A stretch of DNA of 33,880 nt. It comes from an uncultured Oscillospiraceae bacterium (GTDB lineage Bacteria > Bacillota > Clostridia > Oscillospirales > Oscillospiraceae). Below, piece after piece: positions 7,577 to 15,669 of the stretch. Every line of letters begins with the position of its first letter. Within the stretch, counting starts at the first letter, position 1. The notes under the pieces are model-generated. The model was not told the DNA's origin. It did not search any database and worked only from the letters and a program-made list of their open reading frames with translations. The translations under genes and the position numbers were made by a program. Where the stretch lies: positions 1 to 33,880 of the forward strand of contig CALXDH010000026.1 in the NCBI GenBank assembly GCA_944387015.1. The letters run 5' to 3'.

Positions 7577-9356
7577 GCTGCTTTCCTCCAGTACCCTTCT
7601 TGTCTTTGTATTTTTCTGTTGCCGCCAGCAGGGGGTCTGCCGCCTGTCTGCCGGCCCGCTTGTCCGATTCTTCCTGTACGATGCGTATGTAATCCGCCAG
7701 AGCCTGCCGTGCGTGCTGCGGAGATTCCGGCTGCTGACACACGGCGGAGATGTGGCTCATTTCCTCCGGAGTCAGCGCCTCGCTCAAAACCGCCGGAGTC
7801 ACCGCCCGGCCATCCTCCCGGGCCTGCCAGAGCAAGGCGAAGGCCCGGCCCAGCAGGGGAGAAGAGAACTGCTCTTCCCGCAAAGGCGGCTGGGCAGGGA
7901 AGAGGCTCTCATCCAAAATCAGCAGCCGCAGCAGCCCTTCTTCCGCCCGGGCGGAGCGGATGTTGTCGTAGCGCAGAGTCCGCTCTTTAGGCTGCAGCTG
8001 TGCCGCCGGATTGAGATCCCTGCGCAGCTCCGTCCGCTTTTCCTGGGAGAGGCGGCGCTTGAAGGCCCGCTGGACCTCCAGCCGCATGGCCTCCGGAGAG
8101 ATCTTGGCGGTCTCCGCCGCACGGACGGTGTAGATCTCCCGCTCCACTGCGCTGGGAAGCCCCGCCAGCAGCGAACTGATTTCCTCACAGTAGGCCACCC
8201 GGGCCTCGTCGCTGGCAAGGTCGTACTTTCCGGCCACCTGTTCCATACGGAATTCCACGCCGTTCTCACTGCCGGTGAGCAGCCGCTCAAAGGCGTCCGC
8301 CCCTTGGTATTTGATGAAATCGTCGGCGTCCTGCTTGACGTACTCACCGTCCACCAGCCGCCGGGGCAGCTGGAGCACCTTCACGGAAAACTCCGAGTTG
8401 TTCAGGATCTGTAGGGCCCGCTCTGTGGCGATCTTGCCGGCGTTGTCGTTGTCGTAGCAGAGCACCAGCTCCTTGGTGAAGCGGGAGAGCAGGCGGGTCT
8501 GCTCCACTGTCAGCGCCGTGCCCATGGAGGCCACCGCGTTGTCGAAGCCCGCCTGGTGAAGCGTCACGATGTCCAGGTTGCCCTCGCAGAGGATGATGTT
8601 GGGCCGCTTGGTCTTTTTGGCCAGGTTCAGCCCGTAGAGCACCCGCCGCTTGGAGTAGACCGGGGTCTCCGACGAGTTCATATACTTGGGCTCGGACTTG
8701 TCCAGCACCCGGCTGCCAAAGGCCACCACGTCGCCCCGGGTGTCGATCACCGGGAGCATCAGGCGGTTTCGGAACTTGTCGTACAGGCCGCCGTTTTTGT
8801 TCTGGACCACCAGACCTGCCTCCAGCAGCTCCGACTTGGTGTAACCCTTTTTCGTCATGGCGGTGAGGAGCACGTCCCAGGCGTCCAGGGAAGCCCCCAT
8901 GCCGAAGCGTATCGCCGTCTGCCGGGTGATGCGGCGCCTGGCCAGGTATTCCCGCACCGCCTGTCCCTCCGGCTGCTGGAGCAGCTGGTAGTAAAAGCGG
9001 GCGGCGTCCCGGTTCAGGTCCAGCAGGCGCTGGCGTCTGCGGCCGGTCTCCCGGTCTCCCTCTTCCTCCGGTACTTCCATGCCTGCCCGTTTGGCCAGAA
9101 AGCGGACGGCGTCCGGGAAGGGGAGGTTCTCCTCCTCCATGATGAAGTTCACCACGCCGCCGCCCCGTTTGCAGCCGAAGCAGTAGTAGATCTGCTTGTC
9201 CGGGGAGACGGAGAAGGAGCCGGTCTTTTCACTGTGGAAAGGACATAGGCCGAAGAGGTTGGAGCCCTTGCGGGTCAGCTGTACATAGCTGCTCACCACG
9301 TCCACGATGTCGCTGCGGGCGATGAGCTCGTCCAGAAAGCTCTGGGGAAATGCCAT
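7569..9356 (-). CDS. dnaG: DNA primase DnaG
   Basis: A 595-residue primase that makes RNA primers at the replication fork. The CHC2 zinc finger has Cys38, His41, Cys59 and Cys62 (LCPFHSEK ... [10 protein letters not shown]). The TOPRIM core carries [17 protein letters not shown] and [11 protein letters not shown], giving the metal-binding Glu and Asp residues. A C-terminal helicase-binding region follows. I chose the ATG at 9356 ([12 protein letters not shown]) because AAGGAGGG lies eight bases upstream and family N-termini begin there; an in-frame ATG 14 codons earlier has no ribosome site. It is the first gene of dnaG-rpoD. Confidence 0.97.
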   Translation of the reverse strand: MAFPQSFLDELIARSDIVDVVSSYVQLTRKGSNLFGLCPFHSEKTGSFSVSPDKQIYYCFGCKRGGGVVNFIMEEENLPFPDAVRFLAKRAGMEVPEEEGDRETGRRRQRLLDLNRDAARFYYQLLQQPEGQAVREYLARRRITRQTAIRFGMGASLDAWDVLLTAMTKKGYTKSELLEAGLVVQNKNGGLYDKFRNRLMLPVIDTRGDVVAFGSRVLDKSEPKYMNSSETPVYSKRRVLYGLNLAKKTKRPNIILCEGNLDIVTLHQAGFDNAVASMGTALTVEQTRLLSRFTKELVLCYDNDNAGKIATERALQILNNSEFSVKVLQLPRRLVDGEYVKQDADDFIKYQGADAFERLLTGSENGVEFRMEQVAGKYDLASDEARVAYCEEISSLLAGLPSAVEREIYTVRAAETAKISPEAMRLEVQRAFKRRLSQEKRTELRRDLNPAAQLQPKERTLRYDNIRSARAEEGLLRLLILDESLFPAQPPLREEQFSSPLLGRAFALLWQAREDGRAVTPAVLSEALTPEEMSHISAVCQQPESPQHARQALADYIRIVQEESDKRAGRQAADPLLAATEKYKDKKGTGGKQHG

Positions 9357-9400
9357 GGCCAAGTCCCTCCTTTCGCTCAGTTTTGCCGCATTTTTCACCT

Positions 9401-9409
9401 ATCATACCA
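9401..9409 (-). promoter_or_regulatory. Extended -10 promoter for dnaG-rpoD
   Basis: The minus strand reads TGGTATGAT, an extended -10, about 45 bases before the dnaG start. The -35 region is poor. AT-rich DNA upstream could act as an UP element. Confidence 0.4.
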
Positions 9410-9455
9410 ATGTACGCTTTAGATATACCCCGTCGTTTTTTGATTTCCTCTTTTT

Positions 9456-9486
9456 TTTCACAAATTTTTTGAAAAATTTTGTGAAA
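9456..9486. repeat. AT-rich inverted repeat between divergent dnaG and the phosphopantetheinyl transferase gene
   Basis: TTTCACAAA and its near-perfect mirror TTTTGTGAAA flank T- and A-tracts, forming a 31-base dyad. It ends eight bases before the -35 of the rightward promoter and lies 50-80 bases upstream of the leftward -10. It could be an operator or a curved UP-like element. Confidence 0.55.
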
Positions 9487-9494
9487 GGCGAGAA

Positions 9495-9523
9495 TTTACA
9501 AAAAGAGACCAGTCACATACAAT
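9495..9523 (+). promoter_or_regulatory. Sigma-A promoter of the phosphopantetheinyl transferase gene
   Basis: TTTACA (9495-9500), a 17-base spacer and TACAAT (9518-9523). Transcription should start near 9530. Confidence 0.6.
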
Positions 9524-9535
9524 AATTTTGATTGC

Positions 9536-9560
9536 GCCGCCGGTCCTCCGGCGGCTTTTT
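9536..9560 (+). terminator. Terminator-shaped hairpin at the very start of the transferase transcript
   Basis: A perfect 8-bp GC stem (GCCGCCGG / CCGGCGGC) with a TCCT loop is followed by five T residues. It lies between the promoter and the ATG at 9579. No rightward gene precedes it, because dnaG is divergent, so it is more likely an attenuator or leader structure than an ordinary end-of-gene terminator. Confidence 0.6.
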
Positions 9561-9578
9561 ACGGAAGGAGGGACGGTC

Positions 9579-10196
9579 ATGTCCACAGAGCTTCTGGCCG
9601 TCCGTCCGGACCGGGAACTGACGGACGGAGAGACAGCGCTGCTTTTCCGTCTGCTGCCGCCGGAGCGCCGGGAACGGCTGCTGCGGCAGCACCGGGCGGA
9701 GCAGCGGCGGGAGCCCCTTTGCGCCTACGGGCTTTTGCTTCTGGCACTGCGGAGGCGGCTGGGGTGGCGGATGCTGCCGCCGGTTGACCGGGGTCCTGGG
9801 GGAAAGCCGTTTTTCCCGGACTTCCCGGCGGTGCACTGGAACCTGAGCCACACGGCGGGCGCGGTGCTGGCGGGGGTGTCGGACCGCCCTTTGGGGGTGG
9901 ACATTGAGCATTTCCGTCTGGTGACGCCCCGGCTGATGGAACGGCTGGGGGCGGATTCAGCGGAGGAGGCCCTGCGGCGCTGGGTCCGGCTGGAGGCCCT
10001 GGCTAAGCAGACGGGCAGCGGCGTCCTCACGGTGCTGAATCGGCCTCTGACCGGGGCGGAGAATGCATCGGTCCATGATCTTGCGGTGTTTCCCGGCTGC
10101 GCGGCAGCAGCGGCCCTGGGAGAGGGAGAGACCCCCGGCCGGGTGCAGATTTGGACGCTGGAGGCGCTTCTGGATACGCTGGCGGAAAACTTCTGA
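9579..10196 (+). CDS. 4'-phosphopantetheinyl transferase, Sfp type
   Basis: A 205-residue enzyme that moves the phosphopantetheine arm from CoA to a serine of carrier proteins (ACP, PCP). Key motifs are HWNLSHTAG (His91), GVDIEHF with Mg ligands Asp108 and Glu110, and WVRLEALAK with Glu139 and Lys143, the W.x.KEA.K box. The ATG at 9579 has GGAGGG ten bases before it; an in-frame ATT/ATG-free extension to 9528 runs through the leader hairpin and is not credible. No NRPS or PKS is nearby, so the natural carrier is not evident; it may serve fatty-acid ACP or a distant cluster. Confidence 0.88.
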   Translation: MSTELLAVRPDRELTDGETALLFRLLPPERRERLLRQHRAEQRREPLCAYGLLLLALRRRLGWRMLPPVDRGPGGKPFFPDFPAVHWNLSHTAGAVLAGVSDRPLGVDIEHFRLVTPRLMERLGADSAEEALRRWVRLEALAKQTGSGVLTVLNRPLTGAENASVHDLAVFPGCAAAAALGEGETPGRVQIWTLEALLDTLAENF

Positions 10197-10214
10197 AAAA
10201 AACGAAAAAAATAC

Positions 10215-10243
10215 TTGCAATATGGAAGCGACCATGCTATACT
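10215..10243 (+). promoter_or_regulatory. Strong sigma-A promoter of rpmE
   Basis: TTGCAA (10215-10220), 17 bases, TATACT (10238-10243) with a TG extension. It is AT-rich upstream, as expected for a ribosomal-protein promoter. Confidence 0.85.
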
Positions 10244-10296
10244 AATTTACGCCTTGCGAAAGGGCAAACTAGCTAAGAAAGAGGTGAACAAGAGCA

Positions 10297-10500
10297 ATGA
10301 AGGAAGGAATCCATCCCAATTATCAGCAGACTACGATTACTTGCGCCTGCGGTAATGTGATTGAGACAGGTTCTACCAAGAAGGATATCAAGGTGGAAGT
10401 CTGCTCTAAGTGTCACCCCTTCTTCACGGGCAAGCAGAAGCTGGTGGATACCGGCGGACGCGTGGCCAAGTTCAACAAGAAGTTCGGCCTGGACAAGTAA
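10297..10500 (+). CDS. rpmE: Large-subunit ribosomal protein bL31, zinc-containing
   Basis: A 67-residue protein starting [10 protein letters not shown], typical of bL31. The zinc-binding cysteines are Cys16, Cys18, Cys36 and Cys39 (CAC ... CSKC), so this is the C+ type used when zinc is plentiful; a zinc-free paralogue would be expected elsewhere only if the strain has the Zur switch. The segment [17 protein letters not shown] is highly conserved. It is monocistronic with its own promoter and terminator. The ribosome site GAGGTGAAC precedes the ATG. Confidence 0.98.
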   Translation: MKEGIHPNYQQTTITCACGNVIETGSTKKDIKVEVCSKCHPFFTGKQKLVDTGGRVAKFNKKFGLDK

Positions 10501-10513
10501 GTCTGACACATGG

Positions 10514-10547
10514 AAAGGGTCTGCTGTGGAAACAGCGGACCCTTTTT
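10514..10547 (+). terminator. Intrinsic terminator of rpmE
   Basis: AAGGGTCTGCTGT pairs with ACAGCGGACCCTT around GGAA, followed by a T run. Confidence 0.93.
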
Positions 10548-10549
10548 GA

Positions 10550-10578
10550 TTTACTTTTGGCAAATAGGCGCATATACT
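10550..10578 (+). promoter_or_regulatory. Sigma-A promoter of the flavin reductase-hflX-yigZ run
   Basis: TTTACT (10550-10555), 17 bases, TATACT (10573-10578), immediately after the rpmE terminator. Confidence 0.55.
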
Positions 10579-10617
10579 GAGAAGAGACATTTGATTCGAT
10601 TCGGGAGGAATGCCGTT

Positions 10618-11130
10618 ATGAAGCTGCAGAGTGTGGACGTCAAGACCCTATCGCCGGAGGTGTTCCGGGTATTCGGGACCCAAAACGCGCTGCTGACCGC
10701 CGGGGACCGGGACAAATGCAACACCATGACCATCGGCTGGTGCCAGCTGGGCTGCGTGTGGAACCTGCCCACCTGCACGGTCTACGTGCGGCCGGAGCGG
10801 TATACCTATCAGTTCATGGAGTCTCACGATTATTTCACGGTGTCTGTCTTTCCGGCGGACCGGAAGAAGGACATGGCCTTCTGCGGCACCAAGAGCGGCC
10901 GGGACGTGGACAAGGTCAAAGAATGCGGCCTGACGCTGTGCTACGGCGCTGGGGACGCCCCGTTCTTTGAGGAGGCGGAGTGGGTCTTGGTGTGCCGGAA
11001 GCTGTTCGTCCAGGATCTGGAGGCCTCCTGCGTGACGGATGAGCGGGTGCTCAAGTCCTATACGCCCGCCATGGGCGGCTGGCACCGGGCCTATGTGGGC
11101 GAAGTCGTGGAGGCCTATCAGAAGAGATAA
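10618..11130 (+). CDS. Flavin reductase-like FMN-binding split-barrel protein
   Basis: A 170-residue cytosolic protein. The segments NTMTIGWCQLGCVWNLPT, VYVRPERYTYQF and DYFTVSVFPAD are typical of the flavin reductase family that binds FMN in a split beta barrel. In Clostridia such proteins are often electron-transfer partners or NAD(P)H:flavin oxidoreductases; the exact donor and acceptor cannot be read from sequence. The ATG at 10618 follows GGGAGG by nine bases; the in-frame upstream stretch overlaps the rpmE terminator and is not coding. hflX begins ten bases after its stop. Confidence 0.85.
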   Translation: MKLQSVDVKTLSPEVFRVFGTQNALLTAGDRDKCNTMTIGWCQLGCVWNLPTCTVYVRPERYTYQFMESHDYFTVSVFPADRKKDMAFCGTKSGRDVDKVKECGLTLCYGAGDAPFFEEAEWVLVCRKLFVQDLEASCVTDERVLKSYTPAMGGWHRAYVGEVVEAYQKR

Positions 11131-11140
11131 AGGAAGATTT

Positions 11141-12412
11141 ATGCAGCAGACAGAAGAAGTACGTGATAAAGTAGTGCTGGTGGGGCTCAGCTCCCCGGTA
11201 CTGAAAAAAGAGGAGAACGCCGATGAGGACACCATGGAGGAGCTCTCCTCCCTGGTGGAGACCGCGGGCGCCGAGACGGTGGGCATCGTCCTCCAGAACC
11301 GCCCCTCCCCGGACCCCCGGACCTTCATCGGCGAGGGCAAGGTGGCGGAGGTGCAGCTCTACTGCGAGAACGTAGGCGCCACCATGGTGATTTTTGACAA
11401 CGACCTTTCGCCCTCCCAGCAGCGGGTGCTGACGGACCTGCTGGGCGTGCAGGTGCTGGACCGGTGCGGCCTGATCCTGGACATTTTTGCCCAGCGGGCC
11501 AAGACCAAGGAGGGCCGCCTTCAGGTGGAGCTGGCCCAGTATCAGTACCTGCTGCCCCGTCTGACGGGCATGTGGACCCACCTGGAGCGCCAGGCGGGCA
11601 CCAGCGGCAAGGGCCCCATCGGCTCCAAGGGTCCCGGCGAGACCCAGCTGGAGACGGACCGGCGGCACATCCACCGCAAGATCGACAAGCTCCGGGAGGA
11701 CCTGGAGGAAGTGCGCCGGGTCCGGGGCACCCAGCGGGAGCGGCGGCGCAAGAACGAGGTGCCGGTGGTGGCCATTGTGGGCTATACCAACGCGGGCAAA
11801 TCCACGCTGCTCAACCGGCTCACCGGAGCGGGCATCCCTGCCAACAACCGCCTCTTCGACACCCTGGACACCACCAGCCGCCTGCTCTCCGTCAGCGATA
11901 CGCTGGACGTGGTGATCTCCGACACTGTAGGATTTATCCGAAAGCTGCCCCACCAGCTGGTGGAGGCGTTCAAGGCCACGCTGGAGGAGCTGGAGTATGC
12001 GGATCTGCTGCTCCATGTCATCGACGTCTCCAATCCGGAGTGGCAACAGCAGGCCCAGGTGGTGGAGAACCTGATTTTGGAGCTGGGGGCGGGAGAACTG
12101 CCCCGTATCGACGTGTTCAACAAGGCGGACTGCCTGCCGGTGGGGGAGATCATGCCCCACGGCGAGGACATCTGCGCCATCTCCGCCAGGACCGGCGAAG
12201 GGGTGGACCGCCTGCTGGAGATGATTGACCAGCGGCTGGATAAGGGTACCCGCCGGGTGACAATCCGGCTGCCCTATGACAAGGGCGGGCTGCTGGACAT
12301 GCTCTACCGGGAGGCGAAGGTGGAGTCCGTGGACTACGGCGAGACCATCGACGTGGTGGCGGTCTGCGGCCCCAGAACTCTGGGCCAGGTGGAGCCGTTT
12401 GTGACCCAGTGA
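11141..12412 (+). CDS. hflX: GTPase HflX, ribosome-rescue/splitting factor
   Basis: A 423-residue GTPase that splits stalled or hibernating ribosomes, mainly in stress. The N-terminal HflX domain has TFIGEGKVAEV and DNDLSPSQQRVL, and the linker holds the signature GSKGPGETQLETDRR. The GTPase domain (from about residue 210) has G1 GYTNAGKST, G3 DTVGFI and G4 NKAD. The C-terminal domain is normal in length. ATG at 11141 follows AAAGGAAG. It is in one run with the flavin reductase and yigZ. Confidence 0.96.
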   Translation: MQQTEEVRDKVVLVGLSSPVLKKEENADEDTMEELSSLVETAGAETVGIVLQNRPSPDPRTFIGEGKVAEVQLYCENVGATMVIFDNDLSPSQQRVLTDLLGVQVLDRCGLILDIFAQRAKTKEGRLQVELAQYQYLLPRLTGMWTHLERQAGTSGKGPIGSKGPGETQLETDRRHIHRKIDKLREDLEEVRRVRGTQRERRRKNEVPVVAIVGYTNAGKSTLLNRLTGAGIPANNRLFDTLDTTSRLLSVSDTLDVVISDTVGFIRKLPHQLVEAFKATLEELEYADLLLHVIDVSNPEWQQQAQVVENLILELGAGELPRIDVFNKADCLPVGEIMPHGEDICAISARTGEGVDRLLEMIDQRLDKGTRRVTIRLPYDKGGLLDMLYREAKVESVDYGETIDVVAVCGPRTLGQVEPFVTQ

Positions 12413-12459
12413 GTGTGCGCCGTCAGGCGCGGAGATGACATAGGACGGAGGACGAGTGC

Positions 12460-13098
12460 GTGCAGACCACCTATCGAGTGCCCTTTGAGGACGCGGAGAG
12501 TGAATTCACGGAAAAACGCTCCCGCTTCATCAGCCATCTCTGGCGGGTGGAGACGGAGGCGGAGGCCCGCCGGCACATCGAGGAGACGAAAAAGACCTAT
12601 TACGACGCCCGCCACAACTGCTGGTGCTATCTCATCCAGGAGGGGGGCGTGGTCCGCTACTCCGACGACGGGGAGCCCCAGGGCACGGCGGGACAGCCCA
12701 TGCTCAATGTGTTCCAGCGTCAGGAGATCACCAACGTGTGCTGCGTGGTGACCCGGTATTTCGGCGGGATTTTGCTGGGGGCCGGAGGACTGACCCGGGC
12801 GTATTCCAAAGGCGCCAAGGACGTGCTGGAGGCGGCGGGAGTCTGCCGCATGAGCCAGTGGACGCTGTGGGACGTGCCCTGCACTTACCCGCTGTTCGAG
12901 CGGATGAAGCTGGAGATCCAGAGCTGCGGCGGCGTGGTCCGGGACACAGAATACGGCGCGGACATTTTGCTGCGGGCGGCGTTCCCGGCGGGCGGCGCGG
13001 AGCGGTTCGTCCCCCGGCTGACGGAGCTCTCCGCCGGCGCTTTGGAGATGCTGCCTGACGGGGAGGAGTTCCTGCCGGGTCCCCGGGAAGCGCTTTGA
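12460..13098 (+). CDS. yigZ: YigZ/IMPACT family protein
   Basis: A 212-residue protein with a GTG start after GGAGG. The N-terminal UPF0029/Impact domain carries FISHLWRVETEAEA, DARHNCWCYLI, SDDGEPQGTAGQPML and VVTRYFGGILLGAGGLTRAYS, all hallmark blocks; a smaller C-terminal ferredoxin-like domain (DUF1949 type) follows. The family is linked to translation control in eukaryotes (IMPACT) but its bacterial role is unsettled. Its place right after hflX fits a translation-stress function. A strong terminator follows. Confidence 0.93.
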   Translation: MQTTYRVPFEDAESEFTEKRSRFISHLWRVETEAEARRHIEETKKTYYDARHNCWCYLIQEGGVVRYSDDGEPQGTAGQPMLNVFQRQEITNVCCVVTRYFGGILLGAGGLTRAYSKGAKDVLEAAGVCRMSQWTLWDVPCTYPLFERMKLEIQSCGGVVRDTEYGADILLRAAFPAGGAERFVPRLTELSAGALEMLPDGEEFLPGPREAL

Positions 13099-13134
13099 GT
13101 ATATCCCAGGAGACATCCGAAAACCAGAAAAGAA

Positions 13135-13173
13135 GGCCCCGGCCGCACGAGACTGTGCGGTCGGGGCCGTTTT
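13135..13173. terminator. Bidirectional terminator between yigZ and the D-peptide operon
   Basis: A 14-bp stem (GGCCCCGGCCGCAC with one wobble in the other arm) and six-base loop; T-rich sequence follows on both strands. It separates two convergent operons. Confidence 0.88.
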
Positions 13174-13185
13174 GCTGCCTGGGGC

Positions 13186-13980
13186 TTACAGGCTGGGAGA
13201 GGGAAGGTCGGTGCCGCCGTTTTCCTCTGCCAGTGCCCGGGTAGACCGGCGGATAAAGTCCTCGTAGGCCTGCATCTGCGGCCCCACATAGGCAAAGCAC
13301 ACGATAAACGGGGAGGGGGTGAAGACGATCCCCACGTCATGGGCTTTGTCTTCCTCATCTCCGGTCTTGTGGGCCATGGGGTAATCCATGGGCAGATAGC
13401 CGCCCAGCTTGTGGTTGATCTGCTGCTGGCGGAGGATCTGCTCCAGCCACTCCGAGGATGCCTCGTCTACCAGGGTCCGGTCGTACATCTTCTGCAGAAG
13501 ACAGCCCATTTCCCGGGGGACGAAGTAGTTGTTGATGCCCCGGTTTTCCCGCTCGGCGTCCCAGTACTCCCGGTTGAACTGGGTGCCGATCATGCCCAGC
13601 TCCAAAAACGCCTCGTGAATGGCCATGGCGCCGTAGTGGCGGAACAGCGCGTTGGTGGCGCAGCTGTCGCTGATGGTGATCATCAGCTTGCTCAGCTCTC
13701 CCACGGTCAGCGTGACGTCCCCGTTGAGAAACTGGACCGCGCCGCAGCCGGGGATCTTCTGATCCTCCCGGATGGTGACGGGATCGTCGAAGCTGGTCTG
13801 CCCCCGGGACTTCCAGAGGAGGATGGCCGCCATCAGCGGCAGCTTGACGATGCTGGCCGCCAGATAGGGCTCCGTGTCCCGATAGCTCCAGGTCTCTCCG
13901 GTTGTCAGGCTGTGATAGTAGATGCCGGCCTGGCCGGGAAAGCGCCGGATTTCCTCTAGGATGGTTTCTTTTGCACCCAT
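13186..13980 (-). CDS. Class A beta-lactamase-fold serine hydrolase, cytosolic
   Basis: A 264-residue protein with the nucleophile box S43-I-V-K46, a second box S104-D-S where class A enzymes have SDN, and K205-T-G. The fold is class A beta-lactamase (beta-lactamase2 family). There is no signal peptide or membrane segment, so it should act inside the cell, which argues against a role in antibiotic resistance. It is the last gene of a five-gene operon, starting four bases after the deacylase stop. From context I infer a peptidase or amidase acting on D-amino-acid compounds; this is not proven. ATG at 13980 follows AGGAAAGGA. Confidence 0.8.
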   Translation of the reverse strand: MGAKETILEEIRRFPGQAGIYYHSLTTGETWSYRDTEPYLAASIVKLPLMAAILLWKSRGQTSFDDPVTIREDQKIPGCGAVQFLNGDVTLTVGELSKLMITISDSCATNALFRHYGAMAIHEAFLELGMIGTQFNREYWDAERENRGINNYFVPREMGCLLQKMYDRTLVDEASSEWLEQILRQQQINHKLGGYLPMDYPMAHKTGDEEDKAHDVGIVFTPSPFIVCFAYVGPQMQAYEDFIRRSTRALAEENGGTDLPSPSL

Positions 13981-13984
13981 ATGA

Positions 13985-15562
13985 TCACTGTCCTTTCCTG
14001 AGTATTTGTCCGTTTTTGGCCCCGGTGTGGACGCCGTCCAAGGCGGTGAGTACACCGTTGACATAGACCCGTCGGATCCCCCGACAGGGCTGTTTGGGGG
14101 ACTGGTAGGTGGGGGTATCTTCGATGGTATCGTAGTCGAAGAGGACCAGGTCGGCCCGGAATCCCGGCTTGATGAGTCCCCGGTCCGGCAGGCCCAGACG
14201 GGAGGCGGGAAGGCCGGTCATCTTGAAAATCGCGGTCTCCAGCGGGAAAAGGGCCTTTTCCCGGCAGTACCGGGCGATCACCCGGGGGAACGTGCCGTAC
14301 CAGCGGGGATGGGGCTGCCCGGGATAGTTCAGGGAAGCGGCATTTCCGTCAGAGCCGATCATGGTATATGGCTGGCACATGATGTAGGCGATGTCCTCTT
14401 CACACATGCCGTAATTGATCTCACCCACCCGGCACCGCTCTTCCAGCACCAGGTCAAAGCAGGCGTCGGCGGGGTCCACGCCCCGGCACCGGGCGATTTC
14501 CAGAATGGACTTTCCCACTGTCCACTGGTTTTTCTCCGTGGCCGCATGGGAGACGAAAATATCGCCCCACCGGCCCACGTGGCTGGCGTTGGCCTCGGCG
14601 TTGATCCGGGCTCTGGTCTCCGGGTCCCGCAGCCGGGCCAGCAGGCCGTCCACACCGCCTTCGAAGGCCCACAGCGGCGCATTGCTGTCCAGGGTGGTGG
14701 CGGAGGCGCTGTACGGATACTGGTCCACCTTAACGTCCATGCCCTGCCGCCGGGCCTGGTCGATGAGGGCGATGGTGGTTTTGCAGTGGACCTGCCAGAC
14801 GCTCTTGCGGATGACCTTGTGGTGCGCCACCTGAAGGGGGGCGCCGGACTGCCGGGAGACGGTCAGGGCTTCCTGCAGCGCTTCCACCACACCCTCTCCC
14901 TCGTCCCGCATGTGGGTTTCGTAAAACGCGCCGTAAGGGAGCAGCTCCCGGCACAGAGCCGTCAGCTCTTCGGCATCGGCGTAGCAGCCGGGGGGATAGA
15001 TCAGTCCGCTGGAAAGACAGAACGCACCGTCCCGCAGGGACTCCCGCAGCAGCCTGCCCATGGTGTCCAGCTCCGCGGGAGCGGCCTTACGGGCTTCAAA
15101 GCCCATGACGGCCAGCCGGATGGTGCCGTGCCCCACAGCGGTTCCGAAGTTGACGCTGGTGCCCCGTGCCTCCAGAAAGTCCAGATAGCCGCCGACGCTC
15201 TCCCAGGTGTAGTCCAGATCGCCCACATAGTCCCGCAGTTGCTTTTTCTTCTCCGGGTCCGGGCTGACCGGCGCCACGGAGAGTCCGCAGTCTCCGCCGA
15301 TCTCCGTGGTGATGCCCTGGAGGATGCGGCTCTCCGCCAACGGGTATTCCGGGAGGGTGGTGTCGCTGTGGGAGTGGATGTCGATGAAGCCGGGGGCGAG
15401 ACAGCAGTCGTTTCCGTCCACCAATTCCCGTGCTGCCTGGGTTGGAGGCGACGACGTGTCCACCCGCACGATGGTCCCGTCTTGGACCGCCACCCATCCC
15501 CGATACCACGGGGCGGAGGTGCCGTCGATGATGCGGACATTTTTGATGATCAGGTCGTACAT
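13985..15562 (-). CDS. N-acyl-D-amino-acid deacylase (D-aminoacylase)
   Basis: A 525-residue amidohydrolase that frees D-amino acids from N-acyl-D-amino acids. The metal site has H63-x-H65 in FIDIHSHSD, the family Cys92 in GGDCGLSVAP, and later His residues in YETHMRDEG and QVAHHKV. GSDGNAASL near residue 425 supplies the conserved Asp. The C-terminal beta sandwich ends normally. The ATG at 15562 (MYDLIIKNVRIIDG) fits family N-termini; an in-frame ATG 20 codons upstream would add an unconserved tail. A stem-loop lies between it and the upstream DppA gene. Confidence 0.92.
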   Translation of the reverse strand: MYDLIIKNVRIIDGTSAPWYRGWVAVQDGTIVRVDTSSPPTQAARELVDGNDCCLAPGFIDIHSHSDTTLPEYPLAESRILQGITTEIGGDCGLSVAPVSPDPEKKKQLRDYVGDLDYTWESVGGYLDFLEARGTSVNFGTAVGHGTIRLAVMGFEARKAAPAELDTMGRLLRESLRDGAFCLSSGLIYPPGCYADAEELTALCRELLPYGAFYETHMRDEGEGVVEALQEALTVSRQSGAPLQVAHHKVIRKSVWQVHCKTTIALIDQARRQGMDVKVDQYPYSASATTLDSNAPLWAFEGGVDGLLARLRDPETRARINAEANASHVGRWGDIFVSHAATEKNQWTVGKSILEIARCRGVDPADACFDLVLEERCRVGEINYGMCEEDIAYIMCQPYTMIGSDGNAASLNYPGQPHPRWYGTFPRVIARYCREKALFPLETAIFKMTGLPASRLGLPDRGLIKPGFRADLVLFDYDTIEDTPTYQSPKQPCRGIRRVYVNGVLTALDGVHTGAKNGQILRKGQ

Positions 15563-15623
15563 GGTCTCATCTTCTTCCTTTTCAAATAACTGGCTGAAAG
15601 TGCTGCCCGGCAGCGTGTACAAA

Positions 15624-15663
15624 GGGTCCCGCTTTCCGGCAAATGCGCGCAGAAGCGGGACCC
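15624..15663 (-). terminator. Intra-operon stem-loop between the DppA and deacylase genes
   Basis: An 11-bp perfect inverted repeat (GGGTCCCGCTT / AAGCGGGACCC) with an 18-base loop. On the minus strand it is followed by only a short T stretch, so it may partly terminate or protect the upstream message rather than stop it. Confidence 0.55.
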
Positions 15664-15669
15664 ATTCTC

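Noticed and set aside
13186-13980. Antibiotic-resistance beta-lactamase
   Set aside because: No signal peptide, SDN changed to SDS, and embedded in a peptide-hydrolysis operon; resistance is not supported.
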